From Bradyrhizobium ivorense (lineage in GTDB: Bacteria; Pseudomonadota; Alphaproteobacteria; Rhizobiales; Xanthobacteraceae), in assembly GCF_900696085.1 (NCBI RefSeq), contig NZ_CAADFC020000013.1, positions 289,686 to 353,685 on the forward strand: a DNA stretch of 64,000 bases. The letters are read 5' to 3'. Shown piece by piece: positions 54,540 through 62,708 of the stretch. A program made the position numbers and the translations under genes. The notes under the pieces were generated by a model. It did not search any database. It had not been told where the DNA came from and saw nothing but the letters and a program-made list of their open reading frames with translations. How positions within the stretch are numbered: position 1 is the first letter of the stretch; each line of letters begins with the position of its first letter.

Positions 54540-56669
54540 ATGTCAAATTCTAAGGATGCGGTCCGCAAAGTTCTCGATGCGGTCAAGGCCGACAAGCGCA
54601 CGAGCCTCACCGCGCCTGAAGGCAAGGTGGTGTGCGACGCCTACGGCATTCCGGTGCCGAAGGAAGGCGTCGCCAAGTCGGCCTCCGAGGCCGCCCGGAT
54701 CGCCTCCGACATGGGGTTCCCGGTCGTGATGAAGATCGTCTCGCCGGACATCCTGCACAAGACCGAGGCCGGCGGCGTCGTGGTCGGCGTCAAGAGCGCT
54801 GAAGACGCCGAGAAGAGCTACGCGACCATTCTCGCCAACGCCAAGAAGTACAAGGCCGACGCCAAGATCGACGGCATCCAGGTGCAGCAGATGCTGGGCG
54901 GCGGCACCGAGGTGATCGTCGGCTCGATCACCGACGGCTCGTTCGGCAAGCTGGTCGCCTTCGGCCTCGGCGGCGTGCTGGTCGAAGTCCTCAAGGACAT
55001 CACCTTCCGCCTCGCGCCGGCGACCAAGGACGACGCGCTTTCGATGCTCGACGGCATCCAGGCCCATGAGATGCTGAAAGGCGTGCGCGGCGGCGAGCCC
55101 GTCAACCGCGAGGCGCTCGCCGACGTCATCGTCAAGGTCTCGCAGCTGGTCAGCGATTTCCCCGAAATCGTCGAGCTCGACCTCAACCCGGTGTTCGCGA
55201 CAGCCAAGAATGCGATCGCCGCCGACGTCCGCATCGTCGTCGACTTCGACTACAAGCCGCGGCCGGCGCCGCGCCCGACCGAAGAGATCGTCGCGGCAAT
55301 GAGCCGCATCATGCAGCCGAAGGGCGTCGCCGTGATCGGCGCCTCCGCCGAGGACGGCAAGATCGGCAACTCGGTGATGAAGAACCTGATCAACGGTGGC
55401 TACAAGGGCGAGATCTACCCGATCCACCCCAAGGCCCCCGAGATTCTCGGCTACAAGGCCTATAAGAGCGTCAAGGACGTGCCCGGCGTGATCGACACCG
55501 CGGTGTTCGCGATCCCTGCAAAATTCGTCGCCGGCGCGCTCGCCGAATGCGGCGAGAAGAAGATCCCCGGCGCGGTGCTGATTCCGTCGGGCTTCGCCGA
55601 AGCCGGCGCGCCCGAGCTGCAGGCCGAGATCGTCGAGGTCGGCAAGAAGTACAACATCCGCCTGATGGGGCCGAACATCTACGGCTTCTACTACACCCCG
55701 GCCAACCTCTGCGCGACCTTCTGCACCGCCTATGACGTCAAAGGTCACGCGGCGCTGTCGTCGCAGTCGGGCGGCATCGGCATGGCGATCATCGGTTTCT
55801 CGCGCTCGGCCAAGATGGGCGTTTCGGCGATCGTCGGTCTCGGCAACAAGTCGGATATCGACGAGGACGATCTGCTCGCCTTCTTCGAGCAGGATCCGAA
55901 CACCAACCTGATCGCGCAGCACTGCGAAGACCTCAAGGACGGCCGCGCCTTCGCGGAAGCCGCCAAGCGCGTCGCCAAGAAGAAGCCGGTGGTCGTGCTC
56001 AAGGCCGGCCGCACCTCGGCCGGCGCCAAGGCGGCCTCGTCGCACACCGGCGCGCTCGCCGGCAACGACAAGATCTATGAGGACGTGTTCAAGCAGTCCG
56101 GCGTGATCCGGGCCCGCAGCCTGCGGCAGCTGCTCGAATTCGCCCGCGGCGTGCCGGTGTTGCCGACCCCGAAGGGCGAGAACGTGCTGATCATCACCGG
56201 TGCCGGCGGCTCCGGCGTGCTGCTCTCCGACTCCGTCGTCGACAACGGCCTGTCGCTGATGCAGATGCCGCCGGATCTCGATGCGGCGTTCCGCAAGTTC
56301 ATCCCGCCGTTCGGCGCGGCCGGAAATCCTGTGGATATCACCGGCGGCGAGCCGCCGATCACCTATGTCAACACCGTGAAGCTCGGCCTGTCGGATGAGC
56401 GCATCCACGCGCTGATCCTCGGCTACTGGCACACGATCGTGACGCCGCCGATGGTGTTCGCGCGCAACATGGTCGAGGTGAAGAAGGAGATGGAGGCCAA
56501 GGGCTTTGTGAAGCCGATGGTCGCCTCGCTCGCCGGCGACGTCGAAGTCGAGGAGGCCGCCGAATATCTCTACCAGAACGGCATCCCGGCCTATGCGTAT
56601 TCGACCGAACTGCCGGTCGAGGTGCTCGGTGCCAAGTACAAGTGGGCGCGCGGCGCGGGCCTGCTCTGA
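54540..56669 (+). CDS. NDP-forming acyl-CoA synthetase, beta-alpha fusion, in the oxalate regulon
   Basis: The 709-aa protein combines both subunits of an ADP-forming acyl-CoA synthetase. An ATP-grasp (beta) domain spans about residues 10-235 (MGFPVVMKIVSPDILHKTEA, then FGLGGVLVEVLKDITFRLAP). A CoA-binding Rossmann domain spans about 255-385 (KGVAVIGASAEDGKIGNSV), then succinyl-CoA-ligase-like domains (about 390-700). His502 in SSHTGALAGND is in the position of the phospho-histidine. The order beta then alpha is the reverse of many family members. The start at 54540 follows aggaggaagcca. It is divergent from gntR-oxc-frc behind two operators, so an oxalate-related acid (oxalate or formate) is a reasonable but unproven substrate. 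Confidence 0.88.
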   Translation: MSNSKDAVRKVLDAVKADKRTSLTAPEGKVVCDAYGIPVPKEGVAKSASEAARIASDMGFPVVMKIVSPDILHKTEAGGVVVGVKSAEDAEKSYATILANAKKYKADAKIDGIQVQQMLGGGTEVIVGSITDGSFGKLVAFGLGGVLVEVLKDITFRLAPATKDDALSMLDGIQAHEMLKGVRGGEPVNREALADVIVKVSQLVSDFPEIVELDLNPVFATAKNAIAADVRIVVDFDYKPRPAPRPTEEIVAAMSRIMQPKGVAVIGASAEDGKIGNSVMKNLINGGYKGEIYPIHPKAPEILGYKAYKSVKDVPGVIDTAVFAIPAKFVAGALAECGEKKIPGAVLIPSGFAEAGAPELQAEIVEVGKKYNIRLMGPNIYGFYYTPANLCATFCTAYDVKGHAALSSQSGGIGMAIIGFSRSAKMGVSAIVGLGNKSDIDEDDLLAFFEQDPNTNLIAQHCEDLKDGRAFAEAAKRVAKKKPVVVLKAGRTSAGAKAASSHTGALAGNDKIYEDVFKQSGVIRARSLRQLLEFARGVPVLPTPKGENVLIITGAGGSGVLLSDSVVDNGLSLMQMPPDLDAAFRKFIPPFGAAGNPVDITGGEPPITYVNTVKLGLSDERIHALILGYWHTIVTPPMVFARNMVEVKKEMEAKGFVKPMVASLAGDVEVEEAAEYLYQNGIPAYAYSTELPVEVLGAKYKWARGAGLL

Positions 56670-56692
56670 TTTAACCCTGGAGTGAACTGAAC

Positions 56693-56725
56693 GATGCCGC
56701 TCCTGAGACGATCCGGAGCGGCATC
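56693..56725 (+). terminator. Hairpin after the acyl-CoA synthetase
   Basis: Perfect 11-bp stem gatgccgctcc / ggagcggcatc with an 11-nt loop, 24 bp past the stop. No U-tract follows, so termination may be weak or Rho-assisted. Confidence 0.5.
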
Positions 56726-56861
56726 GAACCGTTAACGGCATCCGAGAAATCGGGGCCTGTCGGATAATTCGGCTTTAACGGGGGCCGACTAGACCGTCTC
56801 CTGCAACATGCTGGATGCCTGGACGGCGTCAGATGTTGCGTCCGGAGGAGGCGTTTTCCCC

Positions 56862-57272
56862 ATGATGTCAGCTCAACTCGATCTGGATTTTGCCAGCGAC
56901 GATCACGCCAGGGCGCAGATCGACGCGGCCGTGAGCTATCTGCTCAGGGACACCAGCGGCGCGGCACGCGACCATGCCGTCGAGGCCATTGTCGAGATGG
57001 TTCGCGGCGTCGCAGGCCGGTCGCCTCACTCCGACACCGCATCGAACAGGTCGCCCATGACTGGCGTGACCTATCGGGATTTTGTGATCGATGCCTACCG
57101 GCGCGATGTCGATCGCTGGCGCGCCACGATTCGTCGCGCCAACGGCAAGAAAATCCGGATCGCCTTTCCGCCTTCAGTGCGTGACGAGGCCACCACCACG
57201 TCCGACGCGATCACCGCCGAGAAGGCGGTCGAGTTTGCCAGGATGGCAATCGACGCCGGCGAGGTGATCTGA
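56862..57272 (+). CDS. Hypothetical protein, 136 aa
   Basis: The product starts MMSAQLDLDFASDDHARAQI after ggaggagg about 11 nt upstream; a longer frame from 56808 is possible. It is soluble and helical, with a likely Ala-rich first half (AVSYLLRDTSGAARDHAVEA) and a charged second half (YRRDVDRWRATIRRANGKK). No domain is recognised. It is a single gene after the synthetase and is not clearly part of that unit. Confidence 0.6.
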   Translation: MMSAQLDLDFASDDHARAQIDAAVSYLLRDTSGAARDHAVEAIVEMVRGVAGRSPHSDTASNRSPMTGVTYRDFVIDAYRRDVDRWRATIRRANGKKIRIAFPPSVRDEATTTSDAITAEKAVEFARMAIDAGEVI

Positions 57273-57392
57273 GCCGGCCGGCGCGGCCGTGGTTCCCGGG
57301 AAATAAGGCTGGCGGCGAGCGCCTCGACATCGCTATACCCGTCCATCGCCGCGCCGCGAGCGATGTGCTCCGGTTCAACGATGGGGGACGCC

Positions 57393-58172
57393 ATGCCTGC
57401 CGAACTCCGCTCGCCCCGTCTTGCCGTCCTGATCGACGCCGACAACGCCTCGGCGAAGATCGCGGACGGGCTGTTCGAGGAGATCGCCAAGATCGGCGAA
57501 GCCAGCGTCCGTCGCATCTACGGCGACTTCTCCAATCCGCGGTCCAGGGCCTGGGCCGATATTCTTTCCAAGCACGCCATCATCCCGCAGCAGCAATTCG
57601 CCTACACGACCGGAAAGAACGCGTCCGACATCACGCTGGTGATCGACGCGATGGACCTGCTGCACAGCGGCCGGTTCGATGGCTTCTGCCTGGTGTCGTC
57701 GGACAGCGATTTCACCCGTCTCGCCGCGCGGATCCGCGAGCACGGCATCGACGTGTTTGGGTTCGGCGAGCAGAAGACGCCGGAGAGTTTTCGGCAGGCC
57801 TGCCGCAGGTTCGTCTATACCGAGAATTTGCGCGGCGGCGTGAGCAGCACCCAGGAAGCAACTGCGCCTGCGAAGTCGCTGCAGCCGCCCGAGGCGGCCG
57901 TCCCCATCATCAAGAACGTCATCACCCAGATGGAGAGCGAAGACGGCTGGGTTGCGCTCGGTGAGGTCGGCCGCCGACTGGCCAATCTCGCGTCCGATTT
58001 CGATCAGCGGACCTACGGCTTTCGCACCCTGAGCGACCTCGTGCGAAAGACAAATGCATTCGAGATCGATCAGGCCAAGGGCGGGGCGATGCGCATCCGC
58101 ATCAAGCCGGCGGCCGCGCCGCCCGCAAAACCGTCCAGGAGACGGCGCGCGGCGCGAAAGCCGCCGGAGTGA
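57393..58172 (+). CDS. NYN-domain (PIN-like) protein with C-terminal OST-HTH-like domain
   Basis: The 259-aa protein has an N-terminal NYN/LabA-like domain (residues about 8-140). Conserved acidic residues are Asp in VLIDADNAS, in NASDITLVIDAMDLL and in LVSSDSDFTRLA, the expected metal-binding set of a PIN-fold ribonuclease. After a linker, residues about 165-240 form a winged helix like OST-HTH/LOTUS (ITQMESEDGWVALGEVGRRL, then FDQRTYGFRTLSDLV). The tail is Lys/Arg/Pro-rich. The start at 57393 is chosen because gggggac lies upstream; in-frame ATGs at 57363 and 57381 exist. A role in RNA degradation is inferred from the fold. Confidence 0.87.
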   Translation: MPAELRSPRLAVLIDADNASAKIADGLFEEIAKIGEASVRRIYGDFSNPRSRAWADILSKHAIIPQQQFAYTTGKNASDITLVIDAMDLLHSGRFDGFCLVSSDSDFTRLAARIREHGIDVFGFGEQKTPESFRQACRRFVYTENLRGGVSSTQEATAPAKSLQPPEAAVPIIKNVITQMESEDGWVALGEVGRRLANLASDFDQRTYGFRTLSDLVRKTNAFEIDQAKGGAMRIRIKPAAAPPAKPSRRRRAARKPPE

Positions 58173-58372
58173 ACGGCGCGCAGCGCGGGTCTGATTCAAT
58201 CCCGATGTGAACCGGAGGTGAACGCCGCTTCGGAGCGGATTCGAAGCGGGCAATTTCAGTTGTGCGGAACCGGCGGAACTGCGTTCCGCGCATGACGCTG
58301 CCGCGTTGGAACCGGAACGTTCTCCTACCTCCGGATGTTGAAGGGCGTCGTTCAACTCGGAGGAGGAGAATC

Positions 58373-58759
58373 ATGAACAAGCGTCTTACCGTTTCCCTTG
58401 TCGCCGCGTCGCTGCTCGCGTCCGGCTCGGCCTTTGCGCAGTCGACCACGGCGGCGGGTGCCGCGAATGGCGCGCGAGCCGGCCATGACATCGCGGGCCC
58501 CGTGGGCGAGATCGTCGGCGGCACGGTTGGTGCTGCGGTCGGCGCCGGGCTCGAGATCCCGAATGCGGTGATCGGCGCGATCCCGCGCGACGAGCCGTCG
58601 GTCGTGGTGCGCGAGCGCGTCGTGGTCGGCGAGCCGCTGCCCGACACCGTCGTGCTGCACCCGGTGCCGCGCTACACGCAGTATCGCTATGCTGTTGTCA
58701 ATGATCGCCGCGTGATCGTCGAACCGCGCACCCGCCGGGTGATCAGGGTCATCGACTGA
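58373..58759 (+). CDS. Secreted DUF1236-type protein, 128 aa
   Basis: A strong ribosome-binding site (ggaggaggag) precedes ATG 58373. The product has a signal peptide (MNKRLTVSLVAASLLASGSA, cleaved at AFAQ). A Gly/Ala-rich stretch follows (GEIVGGTVGAAVGAGLEIPN), then a C-terminal YRYAVVNDRRVIVEPRTRRV segment typical of DUF1236 proteins abundant in Bradyrhizobium. Probably periplasmic. Function unknown. Confidence 0.85.
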   Translation: MNKRLTVSLVAASLLASGSAFAQSTTAAGAANGARAGHDIAGPVGEIVGGTVGAAVGAGLEIPNAVIGAIPRDEPSVVVRERVVVGEPLPDTVVLHPVPRYTQYRYAVVNDRRVIVEPRTRRVIRVID

Positions 58760-58779
58760 TCCAGCTAGACACTATCCCC

Positions 58780-58859
58780 CGTCATTGCGAGGAGCGATAG
58801 CGACGAAGCAATCCATTTCTCCGCTTGCCGTGAGATGGATTGCTTCGCTCGCAATGACG
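58780..58859. repeat. Palindromic repeat (family 3)
   Basis: The 80-bp element has ends CGTCATTGCGAG / CTCGCAATGACG and inner arms gaagcaatccat / atggattgcttc, so it can fold into one long hairpin. A second copy is at 60261-60346. Confidence 0.85.
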
Positions 58860-59024
58860 AGAGGAGATGGCAGTGATCCTCGCGGGCGCGTCGCCCGCGG
58901 GGATTGGCTCGCCCATCACACGCGGCATGGCACGACCGCGCTTTTAGCATGATGCGACCGCTTGGCCGGAAATCGTGATCCCCTAGACTGGTCCGCAATG
59001 ACCAAAAGAGCAGGGGAGAACAAC

Positions 59025-60086
59025 ATGGGCCGGAAGATCGCGATCGTCGGAGCAGGGGCCGTTGGCGGCTACGCCGGCGCGCACATGGCGCAGGCCGGCG
59101 AGGACGTCACCTTCATCGATCCCTGGCCCGAGCATGTCGAGCACATGCGAAAGCACGGCCTGCGCGTCACCCACGCCATGGATGTCCCGGAATTCACCGT
59201 CCCGGTCCGCGCGCTGCACGTCACCGACGCGCAGCAGCTGGCAAAGGAGCAGCCGGTCGACATCGCCTTCGTCTGCATGAAGTCCTACGACACCGCCTGG
59301 GCCACCATGCTGATCCGGCAATATCTGGCGGCCGACGGCTATGTGGTGTCGCTGCAGAACTGCATGAACGAGGAGACCATCGCCGGCGTGGTCGGCTGGG
59401 GCAAGACGCTCGGCTGCATCGCCAGCAGCATCACCGTCAACTTGCCGGAGCCCGGCCACATCCACCGCGGCGCCGGCAAGGGCGGCGCCGCGCACACCGT
59501 GTTTCGCGCCGGCGAGGTGCATGGCCGCATCACCGCGCGCGCCGAGGAGGTCTGCCGCCTGGTCGGCTATTCCGACAGCGCGAAAGTCACAGCCAACCTC
59601 TGGGGCGAGCGCTGGTCAAAGCTGGTCGCCAACGCGATGCAAAATGGGCTCTCTGCCTGCACCGGGCTGCCCGGCGGCGAGATTCTGCAAAGCGAGCCGC
59701 TGCGCCGCTTCTCGACCCGGCTCGGCAGCGAGGCGATCCGGGTCGGCCAGGCGAACGGCTACCAGCTGGAAGAAATCTTGCACCTGCCGCCGGAGATCAT
59801 CGCCCGCGCCGGCGAGGGCGACGCGGCCGCGATGCGCGCCTGCGACGAGCAGCGCTTCAAGGATTCCAAGCGCACCTCGTCCGCGCAGCGCCCCTCGATG
59901 GGCCAGGACATGCAGAAGGGCCGCCGCACCGAGATCGAATTCCTCAACGGTTTTGTGGTGCGCGAAGGCGAAAGGCTCGGCATCGCCTGCACCGCCAACG
60001 CCGCGCTGACCGACATCGTCAAGCGCGTCGAACGCGGCGAGTTGAAGCCGGACCCGCGGCACATTACCGAGCTGCGGATGAATTGA
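59025..60086 (+). CDS. Ketopantoate reductase (PanE/ApbA)-family oxidoreductase
   Basis: The 353-aa protein has an N-terminal Rossmann fold (KIAIVGAGAVGGYAGAHMAQ) and the PanE helical C-terminal domain. The catalytic Lys is in FVCMKSYDT or SKLVANAMQNGLSA. It is longer than PanE of E. coli (about 300 aa), mainly through an insert near residues 265-315 (ARAGEGDAAAMRACDEQRF). Such long paralogues often act on other 2-keto acids, so I do not assign panE. ATG 59025 follows caggggagaacaac. It is flanked by repeats. Confidence 0.85.
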   Translation: MGRKIAIVGAGAVGGYAGAHMAQAGEDVTFIDPWPEHVEHMRKHGLRVTHAMDVPEFTVPVRALHVTDAQQLAKEQPVDIAFVCMKSYDTAWATMLIRQYLAADGYVVSLQNCMNEETIAGVVGWGKTLGCIASSITVNLPEPGHIHRGAGKGGAAHTVFRAGEVHGRITARAEEVCRLVGYSDSAKVTANLWGERWSKLVANAMQNGLSACTGLPGGEILQSEPLRRFSTRLGSEAIRVGQANGYQLEEILHLPPEIIARAGEGDAAAMRACDEQRFKDSKRTSSAQRPSMGQDMQKGRRTEIEFLNGFVVREGERLGIACTANAALTDIVKRVERGELKPDPRHITELRMN

Positions 60087-60136
60087 CGTTGCATCCACCG
60101 CCGTATTGCGCGCGGAGCGACCCGCCCCACACTCCG

Positions 60137-60235
60137 TGTCATTCCCCGCGAAGGCGGGGAATCCAGTACGCCGAGACCTCTCGATTCAAGCACAGGCGCC
60201 TCTGGAATACTGGATCGCCCGGTCGAGCCGGACGG
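60137..60235. repeat. Dispersed palindromic repeat (family 2), inverted diverged copy
   Basis: Begins tgtcattccccgcgaaggcg and contains atccagtacgccgagacctc and ctctggaatactggatcgcc, the reverse-complement order of the words in 32358-32462. It ends cggtcgagccgg. It fills the gap after the PanE-like gene together with the next element. Confidence 0.7.
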
Positions 60236-60260
60236 CGGAGGAGACGGCAGGCTTTCTCCA

Positions 60261-60346
60261 CGTCATTGCGAGGAGCGAAGCGACGAAGCAATCCATTTCT
60301 CCGTATGTGCGGAAAGATGGATTGCTTCGCTTCGCTCGCAATGACG
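60261..60346. repeat. Palindromic repeat (family 3), second copy
   Basis: Starts cgtcattgcgaggagcgaag and ends cgctcgcaatgacg, with inner gaagcaatccatttctccg / agatggattgcttcg. Nearly the same as 58780-58859. Confidence 0.85.
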
Positions 60347-60372
60347 GAAAAACGCAGGCGCTGCGCTCGGCT

Positions 60373-60972
60373 CTACAGCGGCTGCCTTACCCCCATCCCG
60401 TGCATGAACCGCTCGCGGATCTGCACGGGGTCGCGCCGGGTCGTGCCGGTGCCGGGCTTGTCGTCGATGCGGACGCCGATCAGGGTCGGCACGGTGGCGG
60501 TCATCGACTGCGCGATCAGGCGCTCGAAATCGTCCTCGTCGGCGGCCCAGGAGCTGTTCGCGATGCCGCTCGCCACCGCGACCGCGATGAGGTCGGTATG
60601 GCCTGCTGCCGGCGTCGGCTGGCTGCCGGTGATTTGGTAGATGCCGTTGTCCATCACCACCATGGTGAGGTTTTTCGGCGCCAGCGTCGCGATGGTCGCA
60701 AGGCAGCCGAGCTGCATCAACAGCGAGCCGTCGCCCTCGAGCGCAAACACCCGCCGCTGCGGCTGCGCCAGCGCCACCCCGAGCGCGATCGGGAAGGCGA
60801 GGCCCATGCTGCCTAGCATGTAGAAATTCTCAGGCCGATGGCCGGCGGCCCAGAGGTCGAAATTGGTGTTGCCGATGCCGCCGATCACGGCCTCGTCCTT
60901 CAGCTTTGTGACGAGCCGCTGGGTGAGGTCGAAGCGGTTCATCACCTTGGTGTTGCGCTGCGGGTTGCTCAT
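60373..60972 (-). CDS. ThDP-dependent decarboxylase, PP-domain (beta) subunit
   Basis: The 199-aa protein corresponds to the C-terminal, diphosphate-binding half of a ThDP enzyme. It has GGIGNTNFDLWAAG, NFYMLGSMGLAFPIALGVAL, and the ThDP/Mg motif EGDGSLLMQLGCLATIA followed by MDNGIYQITGSQ. Its size and text match the beta subunit of sulfopyruvate decarboxylase (ComE) or phosphonopyruvate decarboxylase-like proteins. The start at 60972 lies 8 bp after the alpha-subunit stop, so the two are translated together. The substrate is probably a 3-substituted pyruvate; unproven. Confidence 0.82.
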   Translation of the reverse strand: MSNPQRNTKVMNRFDLTQRLVTKLKDEAVIGGIGNTNFDLWAAGHRPENFYMLGSMGLAFPIALGVALAQPQRRVFALEGDGSLLMQLGCLATIATLAPKNLTMVVMDNGIYQITGSQPTPAAGHTDLIAVAVASGIANSSWAADEDDFERLIAQSMTATVPTLIGVRIDDKPGTGTTRRDPVQIRERFMHGMGVRQPL

Positions 60973-60980
60973 GGCCGGTC

Positions 60981-61514
60981 TCACTTGTCGAACACTTTGC
61001 CGCCGGTGAGCAGCGGATTGAGGATCAGCGCCACCGGCGCCTGGGTGGTGATGGCCTGCTTGATCGAGCGGTCGGCGATGAATTCGAGCTCGTCGAGCCG
61101 GGTGATGGTGTGGTGCTCCAGCGCCAGCGATTCCAGCACCGGGCGCATGGTGCGGCAGACCAGCGCCTGGCCGTAATTGAACTCGCCGAGCGTGCCGCGC
61201 TCGGAGACGACCATGATCAGCGGAATCTGGTAGGGCACCGCGAGCGAGGCCAGCACGTTGGCGAGCGTGGCAAAGCCCGAGGTCTGCATCAGCACCGCGC
61301 CGCGCATCCCCGCCATCCAGGCGCCGGAGACGATGCCGACCGCCTCTTCCTCGCGCGCGGTCGGAAACGTTGAGAAATAGGCGTCGGCGTGCAGGCTCTT
61401 GATCAGCGGCGTCAGCACCTTGTCGGGCACGTAGGGCACGAGGCGGATCTCGTTGCGCTTCAACGTCTGCTGCACGATGCCGTGCCAGGTCGTTGCTTGT
61501 TCCGTGGCCGCCAT
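60981..61514 (-). CDS. ThDP-dependent decarboxylase, PYR-domain (alpha) subunit
   Basis: The 177-aa protein corresponds to the N-terminal, pyrimidine-binding half. The catalytic Glu is in PTAREEEAVGIVSGAWMAG, and the text continues GAVLMQTSGFATLANVLASL and YQIPLIMVVSERG, as in sulfopyruvate decarboxylase alpha (ComD). ATG 61514 follows gagggagaacagg. It is the first gene of the two-subunit operon and diverges from the solute-binding protein gene with a 170-bp gap. Confidence 0.83.
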   Translation of the reverse strand: MAATEQATTWHGIVQQTLKRNEIRLVPYVPDKVLTPLIKSLHADAYFSTFPTAREEEAVGIVSGAWMAGMRGAVLMQTSGFATLANVLASLAVPYQIPLIMVVSERGTLGEFNYGQALVCRTMRPVLESLALEHHTITRLDELEFIADRSIKQAITTQAPVALILNPLLTGGKVFDK

Positions 61515-61684
61515 CCTGTTCTCCCTCGACGCGCGACGCTGATGGCCGCTTGGGGAGCCAAAACTTGACGCGGTGCATGCGATTGTCAACATGCCCCGTC
61601 CGCAACGCGATCTGCGCAATTCGGCGGTCCTACCCGCCGGTTCGGCATGCGATACAGACGGCAACGATAAAAGGGGAGGCGTGC

Positions 61685-62650
61685 ATGGCCGGATGGATCT
61701 GGCGGACGGCCATTGGACTGGCTGCGATCATCGCGGCCGGCGTCGCCTCCGCCCAGACGTTCCCGGCAAAGGCCGTTCACATCTTCGTCCCGTATCCGCC
61801 CGGCGGCGGCGTCGACGTACTGACGCGGACGCTGGCCGACGTGGTGTCGAAGAACTGGGGCCAATCGATCGTGGTCGAGAACCGGCCCGGCGCCGGCGGG
61901 GTGATCGCCTCGCAGGCGATCGCGACCGCCGCGCCCGATGGCTACACGCTGATCATGGTGGCGAGCGGCCATGCCACCAATCCATTCCTCTATCCAAAAC
62001 TGCCTTACGACACGTTTACGGACTTTTCGCCGATCTCGCTGCTCGCGTCGTCGCCGAACGTGCTGCTGGTGCGAAGCGATTCACCGTTCAAGACGGTGGC
62101 CGACATCATCACCGCGGCGAAGACCAAGCCGGGCGGCCTGTCCTATGGCCATGCCGGCAACGGCACCTCGACGCATCTCGCCGGTGCCCTGCTCAACAGC
62201 CTGGCCAGGATCGATCTCAACGCGATCCCCTATAAGGGCGGCGCGCCGGCGATCAACGATCTGCTCGGCGGCCAGATTCCGATGTCGTTCAACAACGGGC
62301 CGGAATCGGTCGGGCAGTTGCAGGCCGGCACAGTCCGCGCGCTGGCGGTGACGACGGCGACGCGTGCGCCGTTCCTGCCCAACGTGCCGAGCATGTCCGA
62401 GACCGTGCCGGATTACGACACCGAGGTGTGGTGGGGCCTGCTCGGTCCGGGCGGCATGCCGGCCGATCTCGTCGCCAAGATCTCGGGCGATTTCGTCGCG
62501 GCGCTCAACACCGATGCGGTGAAGGAGCGGCTCGGCAAGCTCGGCGCGATCCCGATCGGCAGCGCGCCGGCGGCATTCGTGGCCAAGATCAGGGCCGACT
62601 ACGACAAATGGGAGCCGATCATCAAGGCCGCCGGCATGAAGGCGGAATGA
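61685..62650 (+). CDS. Bug/TctC-family periplasmic solute-binding protein
   Basis: The 321-aa protein has a signal peptide (MAGWIWRTAIGLAAIIAAGV, cleaved at ASAQ) and the Bug fold signature VHIFVPYPPGGGVDVLTRTL, VVENRPGAGGVIASQAIA and GYTLIMVASGH. Bug proteins bind carboxylates for tripartite tricarboxylate transporters, but TctA/TctB genes are not in this window, which is common for this family. ATG 61685 follows aggggaggcgtgc. The divergent decarboxylase and downstream dehydrogenase suggest an organic acid ligand. Confidence 0.9.
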   Translation: MAGWIWRTAIGLAAIIAAGVASAQTFPAKAVHIFVPYPPGGGVDVLTRTLADVVSKNWGQSIVVENRPGAGGVIASQAIATAAPDGYTLIMVASGHATNPFLYPKLPYDTFTDFSPISLLASSPNVLLVRSDSPFKTVADIITAAKTKPGGLSYGHAGNGTSTHLAGALLNSLARIDLNAIPYKGGAPAINDLLGGQIPMSFNNGPESVGQLQAGTVRALAVTTATRAPFLPNVPSMSETVPDYDTEVWWGLLGPGGMPADLVAKISGDFVAALNTDAVKERLGKLGAIPIGSAPAAFVAKIRADYDKWEPIIKAAGMKAE

Positions 62651-62708
62651 GCTGATCGACAATCCCGCAAGACTTGACGACTTCCCCAACTGAGAGCTGC
62701 TCGCAGAC

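Noticed and set aside
54323..54625. N-terminal extension of the GntR regulator up to 54625
   Set aside because: The extension would run through both operators and the divergent promoter and has no ribosome-binding site; the GTG at 54358 is preceded by AGGAGGAGA.
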